Assembly (NCBI GenBank): GCA_023269615.1
Contig: JAHFSY010000012.1
Location: 1 to 64,000, forward strand
Length of the DNA stretch: 64,000 bases
Origin: Verrucomicrobiota bacterium
Lineage (GTDB): Bacteria; Verrucomicrobiota; Verrucomicrobiia; JABWAM01
Direction of reading: 5' to 3'
The notes under the pieces are model-generated. The model did not search any database, had not been told where the DNA came from, and saw only the letters and a list, made by a program, of their open reading frames with translations. The number at the start of each line of letters is the position of its first letter. The stretch's first letter is position 1. Below are positions 50,531 through 60,581 of the stretch, piece by piece. A program made the position numbers and the translations under genes.

Positions 50531-51621
50531 GGAGTGATGATGGTTGATGGGTTTGGTTGCACGCTGGCAGATGCCTGCAGGCCGGCGGGCGGGATTTTGA
50601 TGCATTGGGTCGGGATGCGCGGATGGCCTGCCACCCGTTTCAGGAAATGGGCGCCTTCGCGCCCCACCTGTTCGTACGGAAATCGAATTTGGGTGGCTCC
50701 GGGAAATGCCACGGAGGCGGCATTGATTTCGCACGAAACAAACGTGATTTCCTGAAAGGCGCGGGCCTTGAGTTGTCGGACGTAGCTCAACGCGAGCTGG
50801 AGGTGGTCGGATTCGGCAATGACAATCGCGGTCGGATGCGGTTTTGTGGCAAGCATTCTCTTGAGCATCTCCGAGACATAGGTGTGTGTGGATTCTGTCC
50901 CGTCCGTATACTGGATCCATTTCTCGTTGCGATCCAGGCCGAGTTTCCGGATGGCGGAGAGAAATCCGCTCCGGATATCCCTTGAGTATTGAAAATCCGA
51001 GTTGGTTCCCAACAGGCCGATACGACGATGCCCAAGGCAAGCCAGGTCGCGAACAGCCAGCCTCCCGATTCCCTCATGATCCGCGTTGACCTGGTGCACC
51101 GCGTGCGAGGAAAAATGGTCCCCCAATACCACGAAGGGTTGCTTCCAACGCCTGACCCGTCGCACCACATCATCTGTCACGGCCCCCGCCAGCAACCATC
51201 CATCCAGCATTTTCCCACTCACGATGCGCTCCGCCTGCTGCCAGTGTTTTTCGTCGGATGCAGTGAGCAGGACCATGCTGACATCCTGATCGGCAAAACC
51301 CAGGCCTGCGCCCCGCATGAATGCAACGTAAGGCGCGGCTGTGGTCCAATGGGGAGGGGACAAGAGCAGGAATCCGGCGTGCTCCAGCGTTGTGTTGCTC
51401 TTTTCAAAACGCCCCTTGGCCAGCCGCCGTGCGGCCCCGTTTGGCGCATACCCCAGCTTCGCCGCCATTTCTGCGACCCGCTTTTGTGTGGCGAGCTTGA
51501 CCCGCGGATGCCGGTTCAGGGCGAGCGAGGTTGTCCACACCGAAAGCTGGCACGCCCTGGCCAGCCCCTCGCAAGTGGCCGGCTTGCGCGGGCTGAAAAA
51601 TGTGGAACGCCGGTTCTTCAT
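50527..51621 (-). CDS. LacI-family transcriptional regulator
   Basis: 364 residues. N-terminal helix-turn-helix with hinge helix (TCEGLARACQLSVWTTSLALNRHPRVKLATQKRVAEMAAKLGYAPN), degenerate in the first turn but with the usual LGYxPN end, then a periplasmic-binding-protein-like effector domain (GFLLLSPPHWTT... HRRIGLLGTNSDFQYSRDIRSGFLSAI). It probably senses a sugar. It heads the epimerase-hydrolase operon and diverges from the giant lipoprotein gene 99 bp away; the intervening palindrome is a candidate operator. Confidence 0.87.
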   Translation of the reverse strand: MKNRRSTFFSPRKPATCEGLARACQLSVWTTSLALNRHPRVKLATQKRVAEMAAKLGYAPNGAARRLAKGRFEKSNTTLEHAGFLLLSPPHWTTAAPYVAFMRGAGLGFADQDVSMVLLTASDEKHWQQAERIVSGKMLDGWLLAGAVTDDVVRRVRRWKQPFVVLGDHFSSHAVHQVNADHEGIGRLAVRDLACLGHRRIGLLGTNSDFQYSRDIRSGFLSAIRKLGLDRNEKWIQYTDGTESTHTYVSEMLKRMLATKPHPTAIVIAESDHLQLALSYVRQLKARAFQEITFVSCEINAASVAFPGATQIRFPYEQVGREGAHFLKRVAGHPRIPTQCIKIPPAGLQASASVQPNPSTIITP

Positions 51622-51690
51622 GCGCGCATCCTAGATCGAAAATCGTGTCCGTCAACAAAAAACCAATGCGCTTTGGATTTTGATTGACGC

Positions 51691-51705
51691 GATGACATTT
51701 TCATC
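51691..51705. promoter_or_regulatory. Candidate LacI-type operator
   Basis: GATGACATTTTCATC: 5-bp perfect arms with a 5-bp AT-rich centre, in the 99-bp gap between the divergent lacI-like and lipoprotein genes, 16 bp before the GTG start of the latter. The position would allow control of both directions. Confidence 0.4.
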
Positions 51706-51720
51706 CCTAAAACGCGGGTT

Positions 51721-54700
51721 GTGAGCACACCCACATTTTCCAGCGGAACGCCCCGACGAATTCTCGCGACGGCCCTGACCTTGGTTGCGGGTTTCATGGT
51801 GATTGTCGGATGCTCCGATCGTGCCAGGTCCCAGACTGGCGGGTGGTGGAAGCCGATCGCGACTGGGGGTTCGCCTGGCCCGGTGCTCCATCCTGCATTT
51901 GATCCCCAAACAAACCAGTGGTCAGTAACTGGCGAGGGCTCCCGCGTGATGGATTCCGCGATTGGAGCGATGGTCATGACGGCAACCAATGAGAGCGGGC
52001 TGGCGATCCAGGGGCTGGCGCCCGTGAGCGGAGATCATGAAATTCGAGCCCGAGTGCGCCTTCGCGCCGGCCTGGCGCCTTCGGCATTCGCCACAGTGGG
52101 TGCGGCAAAAAAAGATGAAGCCGATACCGGTTTGCAGGTTAATCTGTCGAGCACCAAGGGTGCGGGCTACGTGAGCTGCTCTTCCTCCCTGGGGGGCCTG
52201 CCCTTTCACAACATTGCTGCGCTCAGTTCCAATCTTAATTGGACCAGCCCTTTCTCGGCGGATTTTCTTTATTATTGCAAAGCCTATCCGCAAGCGTTGC
52301 CCGGCTGGAATGAGGATTATCGCCAGCAGATCGAGTCGGACATGGCGCGCATCCCGGACGAGGAAAACAAGTGGGTGGATATCCGTGCCGAACTGCGGAA
52401 AGGGTCTGTCGCCGTCTGGATGGACGACCGCCTTGTTGCGTGGAAAAGCGATGCTTCCCTCAATCCAGACGGCACGATGGGGATCAATCTTTCGTCGGGA
52501 AGCCAGGTTGCCTCATTCACGTCCGCTTCACTCGCTCCCGCGCCGGAAAGATTTTTGCCGGTGCCCCTGGGTGGCTATCACAACGCCCTGGCATTGACGG
52601 GCGGCTCCTGCGTGAAGCCAGAGTCGCTCCCGCCGGCTGAACGGGTTGTCACCGTGAAGTATATTCCCTTTGTATTTTCCGGCGTCAATGGCGAGGGCAA
52701 CGATCACATTGATGTGGGGCGAAGTCTTTTTCGTGATGCCAACACGCTTGGCTACGTGCCGGCAGGACCCGCGACTGGCGCATGGTGCGGCGCGGTGCGG
52801 CGCGACCCCGCGCGCATCCAGCTCCGTGTTCGCAACGGCCAGTACGATGCCCTGTATGTGATCGCCGCATCCGAGGATAAAGAGAACAGCGTGCCGCTGC
52901 TTTCCGCCATGTTTTACCGTCCCGATGCGGGCTACAGCGAAACGTTTGAAACCAAGGTTCCACTGGCCACTGCAACCAGCTCGGAGGCCACGCCCCTTCC
53001 CGTCACGCTGAGCAATGGCAGAAAAGCCAACCTCTGGCTTGTCAAGATTCCGCTCGATCCCGCCCGTCTCACCTCCTTTGCGGACCTGGACATCATCGAG
53101 ATCGAGCTGACGAAGAAGGTGGAACAGTACCGGACTTATCCGGACCCGATCACGTATGGATGGCACCAAGCGGGGCTTCCTTCCGCGGTTCATGTGTATG
53201 CGCTCACGCTGGGTGAAGTGCCGGTTGGATTTTCATGGGAGCCCGATCAGTTTGGGCATGTCTGGACGGCTCCCAAAGTTCCTTCCTACACAGCCAGGCT
53301 GACGAACCACACGGATGCGGATCAGAATGGGAAATTGACCGTGACGACGAAGAGTTATGACGGCACGGAGGAGTTGGCGCCACAAGAGTTTCCCATCACG
53401 ATCCCCAAGGGGCAAACCGTGCCGGTGAAGGTTTCGCTGCCGGTGAAGCTCAATGGTTACCATGACGTGGTTGCCACCCTGGATGTGGGGGGCAAGCAAT
53501 GGACGGAGAAGCGGTCGCTCACCCGGCTTGCCCCTGACACGCGGTCTGTCAAATGGACCGAGGGCAAGGGCGTGATGTTTGGCTATTGGAGTTATCACGG
53601 GGCCCATCACACCCCGAAGGCGGAGCTTATTGCGAATCTCATGACCATGGCTGGTGCGCGCCAGTACGCATTGCCTTCACGCCCGGTGAATACGGATCTT
53701 GTGAAGAAGCATTGGGGGCGCGTCACGAGTTCGCCTTACCTTGTATTTCCGCAGGAGTGGGCGGGGGAGGAGAAGCTGGATCCGGTCAAGGTCGAGACAT
53801 TTCGCAAGGAGATCCTTGCGAATATGAAGGAATGGGATAAGGAAATTCCCGTGGGTCAGCGCGCCGATAATATCACATTTTTCGCGGAGGCGCAGATCAA
53901 CAACCGTCTGACTTGCGGCAATTTTCCGGAATATTGGAACGGCGAGCCGTTTGTCTATACGCCTGAGGAAACGAAGCGGCTGCGCATGTTCATGGAAAGC
54001 TCACGGATCGCCGCCGAGCTGTTGCGGAAAACCTACCCGGAACGAAAGTTGTTGATTGAGTACGGGGACCCGCTGTTTCCCGTGCCCCTGCTCCGCGCCG
54101 GGTTTCCGACGAACCTCATCGACGGATCTGGCTTGGATGTGCCCGTGTTCGAGCGGTTGCCTGAAATGCAGCTCAAGGATATCACGATCCATCGCCTGTA
54201 CGAATTGAGGAAAGAATATGCGAAGGTTGGCATCACCAAGCCGCGTCTCTATGCGATCGAGGGAAGCTTTGTGCCGACGGAGGTTGGCTCCTGCTCGTGG
54301 CGTGAGCAGATGGACCTTTACTCGCGCTGGGCCCTCATGGACATCGGGTACGGTGTGGACCGCATTTATTCGGGCTGGTCTGCGTTCGATTGCGGCAGTT
54401 ATTACGGGGCGGAACATTACGGCGGCTGCGGTATTCAGCGACGCATTCCTTACTGCGACCCCAAGCCGGCCTATGCCGCGTACGCCACGATGACTGACAA
54501 GCTCAACGAGGCGAACTTCGATGGCTGGGTCAAGACTGGGTCACTGACTACCTTTTGCACGCGCTTCAAGCACCCAAAACGCGGTTACATCTATGCGCTG
54601 TGGACCTTGCGGGGCAAGCGCGACGTGACGCTCACCCTCAAGGCGGACGCCAAAGTCGGAATCACGGACAGCATGAACAACACGAAGGAGTTGGTGAGCA

Positions 54701-55896
54701 AAGACAAGAAGGTTGCCGTCTCGACCGATCCCTCCGTCATTTATGTGACCGGTGCGGAGATCCTCTCCGGGAGCGTGGAATCTCCGGATCACCTTGATGC
54801 CAAACCTGCGGCGGGAGCATTGCAGGTGGCTGACCTGGGCGATGGCACATGGAACTATACGTCCAAGCGCGATATGGTTTATGAAAAAAACCACTACAGC
54901 TTTGACCCGGCCGCGGGAAGATTCAGCGCCATTGTGGCCAACGATTCTGAGAAGGGAGCTGTGCTTGTTTCGAAGCTGGAAAAGCAGGACAAGGTCCGCG
55001 AGCTCATGCCGTGGTACAACGTGCTGAAGCCTTCAAAACCGATCCAGCTCGCCGGGGCGCCTTCGCACATCGGCCTATGGGTCAAGGGTGCAAGCGATTG
55101 GGGCCGCGTGATCTACATCCTGAGGGACAACAAGGGCGAGCGCTGGATCAGCATCGGGACCAAGGATGATTACAATTGCGACGACACCCATTCGTGGAGT
55201 GCATTTAATTTTGATGGCTGGCGCTACCTGCGCTTCGAATTACCGGGGCACACCGGCTGGGACAACTTCCGCAAAGTGGGCACGACCTGGTGGGGTTCCA
55301 GCGCCACCGCAGCCTGTTCCCCTTCCGGAAAACCTGATGGCGACAACATTGTGGACCTTCCGCTGAGCCTCGAGGAAATGATCGTCGAGCAACGCAGCCA
55401 CATTCTCTACGTGAACGATGTCCAGCCCGTGGCATCAGACACCGTGTCATTTGGGAAAATGTTCGTGGAATATTCGAAACCCGAGGACGCGACCTCCGAG
55501 GCTGTGGAGCAGAGCCGCTTGCGGATGCCGAAGCCGAAGGATATTCCGGATCTGAAAAATCCCATCGCGCAGATGCAGAAGGAGGGCGTGGGCGCGCCGA
55601 CGAAGCTGTTGCGCCTCGCTCCCCCCGAGCATATTTATGACGGCACCCGCATGCATGTGCACTTCACGGAAGTCGCGGGCGCCAAGGCCTATCACCTCTG
55701 GGTTGCACCCTACGAAGATGGGCGTGGAGCGGTAGACATGGTTCCAACCGGAATCAAGACCGGCGAACTTGTGACGGGATTGCGTCCCGGCGTAAAGCTC
55801 TACTACTGGATCACCTACGAGGATGCGAATGGCAGGATGTCCAAGCCATCACCTGTCCATGCGGAAATCACCGTGGATAATTTCAAGGAGAAGTAA
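51721..55896 (+). CDS. Very large surface/periplasmic lipoprotein with putative glycosidase core
   Basis: 1391 residues from GTG 51721. The lipobox Ile-Val-Gly-Cys at about 28-31 predicts a lipid anchor. Domain guess in order: LamG/concanavalin-like sandwich (70-270, with WVDIRAELRKGSVAVWMDDR), a beta-rich region with possible DOMON-like parts (275-490), an Ig-like domain (500-600, LTNHTDADQNGKLTVTTK), a barrel-like region rich in Trp/Tyr and acids (610-940, including AEAQINNRLTCGNFPEYWNGE and IEGSFVPTEVG), a carbohydrate-binding-like segment (1060-1200), and a C-terminal FnIII domain (1290-1391). The family is unknown to me. Its divergence from a LacI gene suggests induction by a polysaccharide. 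Confidence 0.7.
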   Translation: MSTPTFSSGTPRRILATALTLVAGFMVIVGCSDRARSQTGGWWKPIATGGSPGPVLHPAFDPQTNQWSVTGEGSRVMDSAIGAMVMTATNESGLAIQGLAPVSGDHEIRARVRLRAGLAPSAFATVGAAKKDEADTGLQVNLSSTKGAGYVSCSSSLGGLPFHNIAALSSNLNWTSPFSADFLYYCKAYPQALPGWNEDYRQQIESDMARIPDEENKWVDIRAELRKGSVAVWMDDRLVAWKSDASLNPDGTMGINLSSGSQVASFTSASLAPAPERFLPVPLGGYHNALALTGGSCVKPESLPPAERVVTVKYIPFVFSGVNGEGNDHIDVGRSLFRDANTLGYVPAGPATGAWCGAVRRDPARIQLRVRNGQYDALYVIAASEDKENSVPLLSAMFYRPDAGYSETFETKVPLATATSSEATPLPVTLSNGRKANLWLVKIPLDPARLTSFADLDIIEIELTKKVEQYRTYPDPITYGWHQAGLPSAVHVYALTLGEVPVGFSWEPDQFGHVWTAPKVPSYTARLTNHTDADQNGKLTVTTKSYDGTEELAPQEFPITIPKGQTVPVKVSLPVKLNGYHDVVATLDVGGKQWTEKRSLTRLAPDTRSVKWTEGKGVMFGYWSYHGAHHTPKAELIANLMTMAGARQYALPSRPVNTDLVKKHWGRVTSSPYLVFPQEWAGEEKLDPVKVETFRKEILANMKEWDKEIPVGQRADNITFFAEAQINNRLTCGNFPEYWNGEPFVYTPEETKRLRMFMESSRIAAELLRKTYPERKLLIEYGDPLFPVPLLRAGFPTNLIDGSGLDVPVFERLPEMQLKDITIHRLYELRKEYAKVGITKPRLYAIEGSFVPTEVGSCSWREQMDLYSRWALMDIGYGVDRIYSGWSAFDCGSYYGAEHYGGCGIQRRIPYCDPKPAYAAYATMTDKLNEANFDGWVKTGSLTTFCTRFKHPKRGYIYALWTLRGKRDVTLTLKADAKVGITDSMNNTKELVSKDKKVAVSTDPSVIYVTGAEILSGSVESPDHLDAKPAAGALQVADLGDGTWNYTSKRDMVYEKNHYSFDPAAGRFSAIVANDSEKGAVLVSKLEKQDKVRELMPWYNVLKPSKPIQLAGAPSHIGLWVKGASDWGRVIYILRDNKGERWISIGTKDDYNCDDTHSWSAFNFDGWRYLRFELPGHTGWDNFRKVGTTWWGSSATAACSPSGKPDGDNIVDLPLSLEEMIVEQRSHILYVNDVQPVASDTVSFGKMFVEYSKPEDATSEAVEQSRLRMPKPKDIPDLKNPIAQMQKEGVGAPTKLLRLAPPEHIYDGTRMHVHFTEVAGAKAYHLWVAPYEDGRGAVDMVPTGIKTGELVTGLRPGVKLYYWITYEDANGRMSKPSPVHAEITVDNFKEK

Positions 55897-55911
55897 TCAC
55901 AATTGATTAAA

Positions 55912-56754
55912 ATGGAAGACCCCATGACCAGCATCACTGCGAGAACATATCCGGAGATTGCGAATTCCGAGGCAGGCGCCACGCTACGGCGGGACCGAAC
56001 GCGTCGGAGTGGTGTCCTGTGGAAGGTCAACTCCTTCACCCTGATCGAGCTCCTGGTGGTGATTGCGATCATCTCCATCCTGGCGGCGCTGTTGTTGCCG
56101 TCGTTGAGGAACGCGAGGGAAGCGGCGAAGAGGGTTGCCTGCATGGCCAACTTGAAACAGGTGGGCCTGGCGATCATTCTTTTTGGTGACGACAACGATG
56201 GCTGGATCAATGGCACGGGAAAGGCGAATGTTCCCCCGCCCCTGACGGATTCCTTGTTCGGCGACAGTGGGACCACGAGTCGACTCACGAACTTCATGGC
56301 GCGGATTGCTCCACTGGTGCTTCAGAACCAAAGCGTGGGTTATAAAAGTATCGGTTGTCCGAGCATGAGGAAGGACGACCCCAATTATCCGTTCGGCGCC
56401 AACATCGCGTTTACGGGCGATTACGGAGTTTATCCCACCAGACCCATGCATTCGTTGCACGAGGTCAAAAACAGTGGAAAGATCATGCTCGTGGCTGAGG
56501 CCGCCTACGGATACGCCTATTATCCCATCAGTTTCGACGACACTCTGTCTCCCAATGGCCCACCCGCCACGCGTCACCAGAGAAGAGGTCTTAATTTCAT
56601 GTTTGTGGATGGCCATGGCCAGTTTCTCAAAGCGAAGGGGGCCATCGGTCCTGTGTCGTACACTTTCCAAAGCGAATGGGTGACGACCACAGGGGGTCCG
56701 GTGGACTGGACGGGATGGACCGCAGAACCCGAAAGCGGCCTGTTTGCTGAATGA
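55912..56754 (+). CDS. Type II secretion-like pseudopilin (prepilin N-terminal methylation protein)
   Basis: 280 residues from ATG 55912; a TTG at 55903 has a better-spaced AAGGAG and cannot be excluded. After an unusually long roughly 40-residue leader comes [20 protein letters not shown], the class III prepilin helix with the invariant Glu5, followed by [29 protein letters not shown]-x10-DG motif ([16 protein letters not shown]) is near the C-terminus, as in planctomycete/verrucomicrobial pseudopilins. It lies 15 bp after the lipoprotein gene, so it is probably co-expressed. The residue before Phe is Ser, not the usual Gly. Confidence 0.85.
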   Translation: MEDPMTSITARTYPEIANSEAGATLRRDRTRRSGVLWKVNSFTLIELLVVIAIISILAALLLPSLRNAREAAKRVACMANLKQVGLAIILFGDDNDGWINGTGKANVPPPLTDSLFGDSGTTSRLTNFMARIAPLVLQNQSVGYKSIGCPSMRKDDPNYPFGANIAFTGDYGVYPTRPMHSLHEVKNSGKIMLVAEAAYGYAYYPISFDDTLSPNGPPATRHQRRGLNFMFVDGHGQFLKAKGAIGPVSYTFQSEWVTTTGGPVDWTGWTAEPESGLFAE

Positions 56755-56768
56755 ATGGCCAGATAAAA

Positions 56769-56845
56769 TGGAGCGAGCGATGGGATTCGAACCCACGACA
56801 ACCACCTTGGCAAGGTGGCGCTCTACCGGGCTGAGCTACGCTCGC
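56769..56845 (-). tRNA. tRNA-Gly (GCC)
   Basis: On the minus strand: acceptor GCGAGCG pairs with CGCTCGC, D arm GCTC..GAGC, anticodon arm CCACC-TTGCCAA-GGTGG with anticodon GCC, T arm GTGGG-TTCGAAT-CCCAT, discriminator T and an encoded CCA at 56771-56769. All stems are perfectly paired. Confidence 0.97.
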
Positions 56846-56914
56846 TTCAATGACGAGTCGATCTTGCGGCAGGATTGTACGCGTCACAAGCATTTTTTAT
56901 CATGCACCGTGGAA

Positions 56915-56948
56915 GAAAAACAAAAAGCCCGCATTCTTGCGAATGCGG
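56915..56948 (-). terminator. Rho-independent terminator for the ankyrin gene
   Basis: On the minus strand CCGCATTC-GCAA-GAATGCGG is followed by CTTTTTGTTTTTC, an 8-bp stem with a U-rich tail, 16-50 bp after the ankyrin stop codon and before the tRNA-Gly gene. Confidence 0.8.
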
Positions 56949-56963
56949 CTACGGGCTGTGCTC

Positions 56964-58433
56964 TCAGGATTTCGCCGGAATGTGAAGCTTGAGCAGTTCG
57001 ACGGTTGTGGCGTTGTGCTCGCGCAGGGCGTAGGAGAGGGCGGTTTCACCTCGATGGTTCTTCGCGCAGGCGTCAGCACCCCGTTCCAAGAGAAGTTGCA
57101 CGATGGGAAGGTTGGCGCCTTTTTGTGCGGCCCACATCAGGACAGATTTGCCGGTGGCGTCGATCGAGTTGACGTTCGCGCCGTGCTCGATGAGCATGCG
57201 GACCGCATCCTCGTGCCCGGCCCATGAGGCGATCATCAGGGGGGTCCACCCGTGCACAAATTTTGCCTCGATGTCGGCGCCATGCCCGACCAGTGCCCGG
57301 GCCGTTTCGGTGTGGCCGTTCCACAATGCGCACATGAGCACGGTCCAGCCGTCGGCCAGCTGCGTGTTCACATCGCACCCTTCATCGAGCAGTGCGTTGA
57401 CCGTGATGGTGCGGCCTTCCATTGCCGCGCGGATGAGGGCAGCGCTTTTGATGGAAAGGGTGGGGGAATCCTTTGGCTCGGCCGAAAGTAATTCAGCGAC
57501 CGTGGGCGGAGGGGCTTCGGAAGGCAGGGTTGAGGTGTATCCATTGGCGTAGGCCTTCGCCTGCAGCATGTTGAGTGGGCGTGCGCGTGCCAGCTCCAGG
57601 CGCTCGACGTGGTTTGGGTCGTCAATCCGCACCTTGCCCTGCGTGAGGAGCGTTGTGATGATCGTGGTGAGGCAGGCTTGATCATTGCCAAAGCGGAGGC
57701 TGATCTCATCCAGTTTTTCCAGGAGGGCGAGGGTCTGGGTGGTGGAGGGCTCGACGTCATCGGGTGAGTCGAAGGAGAGGACAAGGATTTTCCATTGGTC
57801 GATGGGTGTAAAATCCGGAACGGAGCAGGCGGAGCGTCGGGGAGAGTGGACGTTGCTTCGAACGCGCGATGCGGCACGACTGCATGACGGCGACTGATGA
57901 GGCTGGGATTCACCGGGGCGTGCGGGCGTGGCCAGGCGGCTGCGGCTTGGCGAAGGCGATTCAGCTTCCGGGTTGTGAAGGACGCGGGTTTTCCGCTGTT
58001 GAAATCCAACACATCGGCCGATTTCGCGTTTCAGAAGATGGACGACGAGATCGTGTCCGTTCATCACCGCCAGTGACTGGGCCGTGAAACCCATGTGGTC
58101 GCGAGCGCGTGCGTCGGCGCCGTGTTTGATGAGGGTTTCGGCCGTGAGGATGTGTCCTCCCTCGGCGGCGAACATCAAGGCTGTTTTGCTTCCGGAGTCG
58201 GCAGCCAGGGGATTGGCCCCGCACTCGATCAGCGCCTCCACGGCGTGGTGGCGTCCATTCTTTGCGGCGCAACGCAATGCCACGCTCAAATCCTCGCTCG
58301 TAATGGGATGATCGGAGCTTGCCTCGGCGACAATCTTTCGGAGTTTCTCGGTTTCGCCAGCCGCTGCAAAACACATGAGCCCCATCTTCCCCTTAATCTC
58401 CCCTGCTGTCTCCGCTGGAGGCGTATTAGCCAT
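56964..58433 (-). CDS. Ankyrin-repeat protein, cytoplasmic
   Basis: 489 residues with two ankyrin blocks: residues 20-135 (ALRCAAKNGRHHAVEALIECGANPLAADSGSKTALMFAAEGGHILTAE..) and 325-485 (five good repeats such as GWTVLMCALWNGHTETARALVGHGADIEAK). A low-complexity Pro/Ser/Arg linker and a helical segment separate the two blocks. No signal peptide. Such proteins mediate protein contacts; no partner can be named. A terminator follows on the same strand. Confidence 0.87.
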   Translation of the reverse strand: MANTPPAETAGEIKGKMGLMCFAAAGETEKLRKIVAEASSDHPITSEDLSVALRCAAKNGRHHAVEALIECGANPLAADSGSKTALMFAAEGGHILTAETLIKHGADARARDHMGFTAQSLAVMNGHDLVVHLLKREIGRCVGFQQRKTRVLHNPEAESPSPSRSRLATPARPGESQPHQSPSCSRAASRVRSNVHSPRRSACSVPDFTPIDQWKILVLSFDSPDDVEPSTTQTLALLEKLDEISLRFGNDQACLTTIITTLLTQGKVRIDDPNHVERLELARARPLNMLQAKAYANGYTSTLPSEAPPPTVAELLSAEPKDSPTLSIKSAALIRAAMEGRTITVNALLDEGCDVNTQLADGWTVLMCALWNGHTETARALVGHGADIEAKFVHGWTPLMIASWAGHEDAVRMLIEHGANVNSIDATGKSVLMWAAQKGANLPIVQLLLERGADACAKNHRGETALSYALREHNATTVELLKLHIPAKS

Positions 58434-58518
58434 GAACCAACCTTGCTGACTGCAACCTAATTCACAAAATGCGATTTGGCAAACGGATGACGAAAATAGT
58501 TTGAGAAAATGGTCGGAT

Positions 58519-58590
58519 GTAGCCGCGTTCGCCAGAACGCGGTTCCTCCCGGAACGCAGGCAAGACCCACGTTCTGGCGAGCGCGGCTAC
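58519..58590. repeat. Long inverted repeat (REP-like, GTAGCCGCG type)
   Basis: GTAGCCGCGTTCGCCAGAAC on the left, GTTCTGGCGAGCGCGGCTAC on the right (one mismatch), about 30 bp apart, in the gap between the divergent ankyrin and prfB genes. Its arms are a different sequence from the GTAGGAGCC family. Confidence 0.8.
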
Positions 58591-58645
58591 AGATTCCGGC
58601 GCAGTTTTTGGTTTGATTTTTGGATTTTGCGGCTAAGCTTTCCGA

Positions 58646-59780
58646 ATGATCACCGATTTATCATCCGAGATTAAGGAACTGGGGAAAAAGCTTTCCGAAA
58701 TCGGGAGGTTTCTTTGACGCCCCGAGACTGAAGTTGCGCCTGGAAGGCCTCGAAACCGAAATGGCCGATCCAGCGTTCTGGAACTCGCGGGAGAAGGCAA
58801 AGGAAACGATCGCGCAGGTCAGCTCGATCAAATTCAAGGTGGAGACGTTCGGTTTGCTTTTACGCGAGATGGAGGATTTACGCGCATACGAGGAATTGCT
58901 CGGCGCGGAAACCGACACCAACGAGCGCGCCAAGCTCGAGGCGGAGGCGCACAAGACATTTCTTGCGACGCAAAAGAAATTCTCCGATTTCGAGCTGGCG
59001 ATGCTTCTATCCCGTCCCGAAGACGTGAAGAACGCCATCCTGAACATCAACGCCGGCGCGGGCGGCACCGAGGCGCACGACTGGGCTGACATGCTGTTCC
59101 GCATGTACCGCCGCTATTGCGAAAAGCACGATTTCAAGGTGGAGGTGACGGATATTCTCCAGGGCGAGGGCGCCGGCATCAAGAGCGCGACATTCCTGGT
59201 GTCGGGGCCCAATGCCTATGGCTTTTTGAAGACCGAGCGCGGTGTGCATCGGCTGGTGCGCATCTCGCCGTTTGATTCCAATGCCCGTCGGCACACTTCG
59301 TTTGCGTCGCTCGACGTGCTGGCGGAGCTCGATGATGACATCGAGATCGTGGTGGCGGACAAGGACCTGCGCATCGACACCTATCGGTCGGCTGGTGCGG
59401 GCGGACAGCATGTGAACAAAACCGATTCGGCGGTGCGCATGACCCACATCCCGACGGGGATCGTGGTGGCGTGCCAGAACGAACGGTCCCAGCAAAAGAA
59501 TCGCGTGACGGCGATGCGGATTTTGAAATCGCGCCTTTACGAGATGGAAATGGACAAGAAGCGCGCGGAGATGGAACGGCATTACAGCGAAAAGGGCGAC
59601 AATGCGTTTGGCAGCCAGATCCGCTCCTACGTGCTGCAGCCGTATCAGCTGGTGAAAGACCGGCGGACGGGTGAACAGACGAGCAACGTCCAGGCGGTGC
59701 TCGACGGGGAGCTGGACGCGTTCATCGAGGCTTCGCTTAAGGGGAAGAAGGCAACGAACGTGGCGGATGATGAAGACTAG
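58646..59780 (+). CDS. prfB: Peptide chain release factor 2, with programmed +1 frameshift
   Basis: Zero-frame ATG 58646 encodes 23 residues and meets an in-frame TGA at 58715; after a +1 shift the frame continues to 59780, giving about 377 residues, normal for RF2. Release-factor motifs are all present: the SPF tripeptide in RISPFDSNARRHTSFAS, and GGQ in SAGAGGQHVNKTDSAVRMTHIPTG. RF2 terminates at UGA and UAA, and the shift is autoregulated by RF2 level. A 13-bp gap leads to trpC, so the two may share a transcript. Confidence 0.96.
58703..58718 (+). promoter_or_regulatory. RF2 programmed frameshift signal
   Basis: GGGAGGTTTCTTTGAC: a Shine-Dalgarno-like GGGAGG three bases before the slippery CTT, then the TGA stop and C. 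This is the conserved CUU-UGA-C arrangement that shifts ribosomes by +1 when RF2 is scarce. Confidence 0.93.
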
Positions 59781-59793
59781 AAATTGAAATCGC

Positions 59794-60570
59794 ATGAATA
59801 TTTTGGATGAAATCTTAGAGCACAAGCGGCGCGAGGTGGCGCAGAAGGAAAGGGATCTCGATCTTGAGAAACTGCGCGAGAGGATCACGGAGCGTTCCGA
59901 TGTGCGTTCTTTCAGCAAGGCACTCCGTCGACGAAGGGGCGTGGCCTTGATCGCCGAGATCAAAAAAGCGTCGCCATCGGCGGGGGTGATCCGGGAGAAT
60001 TTTCAACCCACAGCCCTGGCGCGGGCGTACGAGGAGGGCGGGGCGCATGCGATTTCGATCCTGACCGACGAAAGGTTTTTTCAGGGGCATTTGAAATTTC
60101 TGCTGCAGGCGCGCATGGCGACTTCGCTCCCCTGCCTGCGCAAGGATTTCATCGTGGGGGAATATCAAATCTGGGAGGCGCGCATGGCCGAGGCCGACGC
60201 GGTGCTGTTGATTGTGGCGGCGTTGAAGAAGGATGAGATTGTGAAGCTGATGGCCGTGGCCCGCGAGGCGCAGCTTGACACACTGGTGGAAGTGCATGAC
60301 GAGCGCGAACTGGACGTGGCGCTGGAAGTGAACGCGCCCGTGATCGGAATCAACAATCGGAATCTCCAGACATTGAAAGTGAATCTGGCGGTGACTAAAA
60401 AACTCGCCCCGAAGATTCCGAAGGGCCGCACCATCGTGAGCGAAAGTGGAATTTATACCGCGGAGGACGTGAAGCGCGTGCGCGATTGCGGTGCGCATGC
60501 GATCCTGGTGGGAGAGAGCCTGATGCGCCAGCCCGACGTCGAAGCCGCGGTGAAAAAACTGATTTCCTGA
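59794..60570 (+). CDS. trpC: Indole-3-glycerol phosphate synthase
   Basis: 258 residues, single-function TrpC: MNILDEILEHKRREVAQKE start, VALIAEIKKASPSAGVI (phosphate site and catalytic Lys/Glu), LPCLRKDFIVGEYQIWEARMAEADAVLLIVA, IGINNRNLQTLKVNL, and VSESGIYTAEDVKRV with HAILVGESLM. It closes the indole ring in tryptophan synthesis. No other trp gene is nearby; the prfB-trpC pairing suggests read-through expression. Confidence 0.95.
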   Translation: MNILDEILEHKRREVAQKERDLDLEKLRERITERSDVRSFSKALRRRRGVALIAEIKKASPSAGVIRENFQPTALARAYEEGGAHAISILTDERFFQGHLKFLLQARMATSLPCLRKDFIVGEYQIWEARMAEADAVLLIVAALKKDEIVKLMAVAREAQLDTLVEVHDERELDVALEVNAPVIGINNRNLQTLKVNLAVTKKLAPKIPKGRTIVSESGIYTAEDVKRVRDCGAHAILVGESLMRQPDVEAAVKKLIS

Positions 60571-60581
60571 TCTCGGATTTT

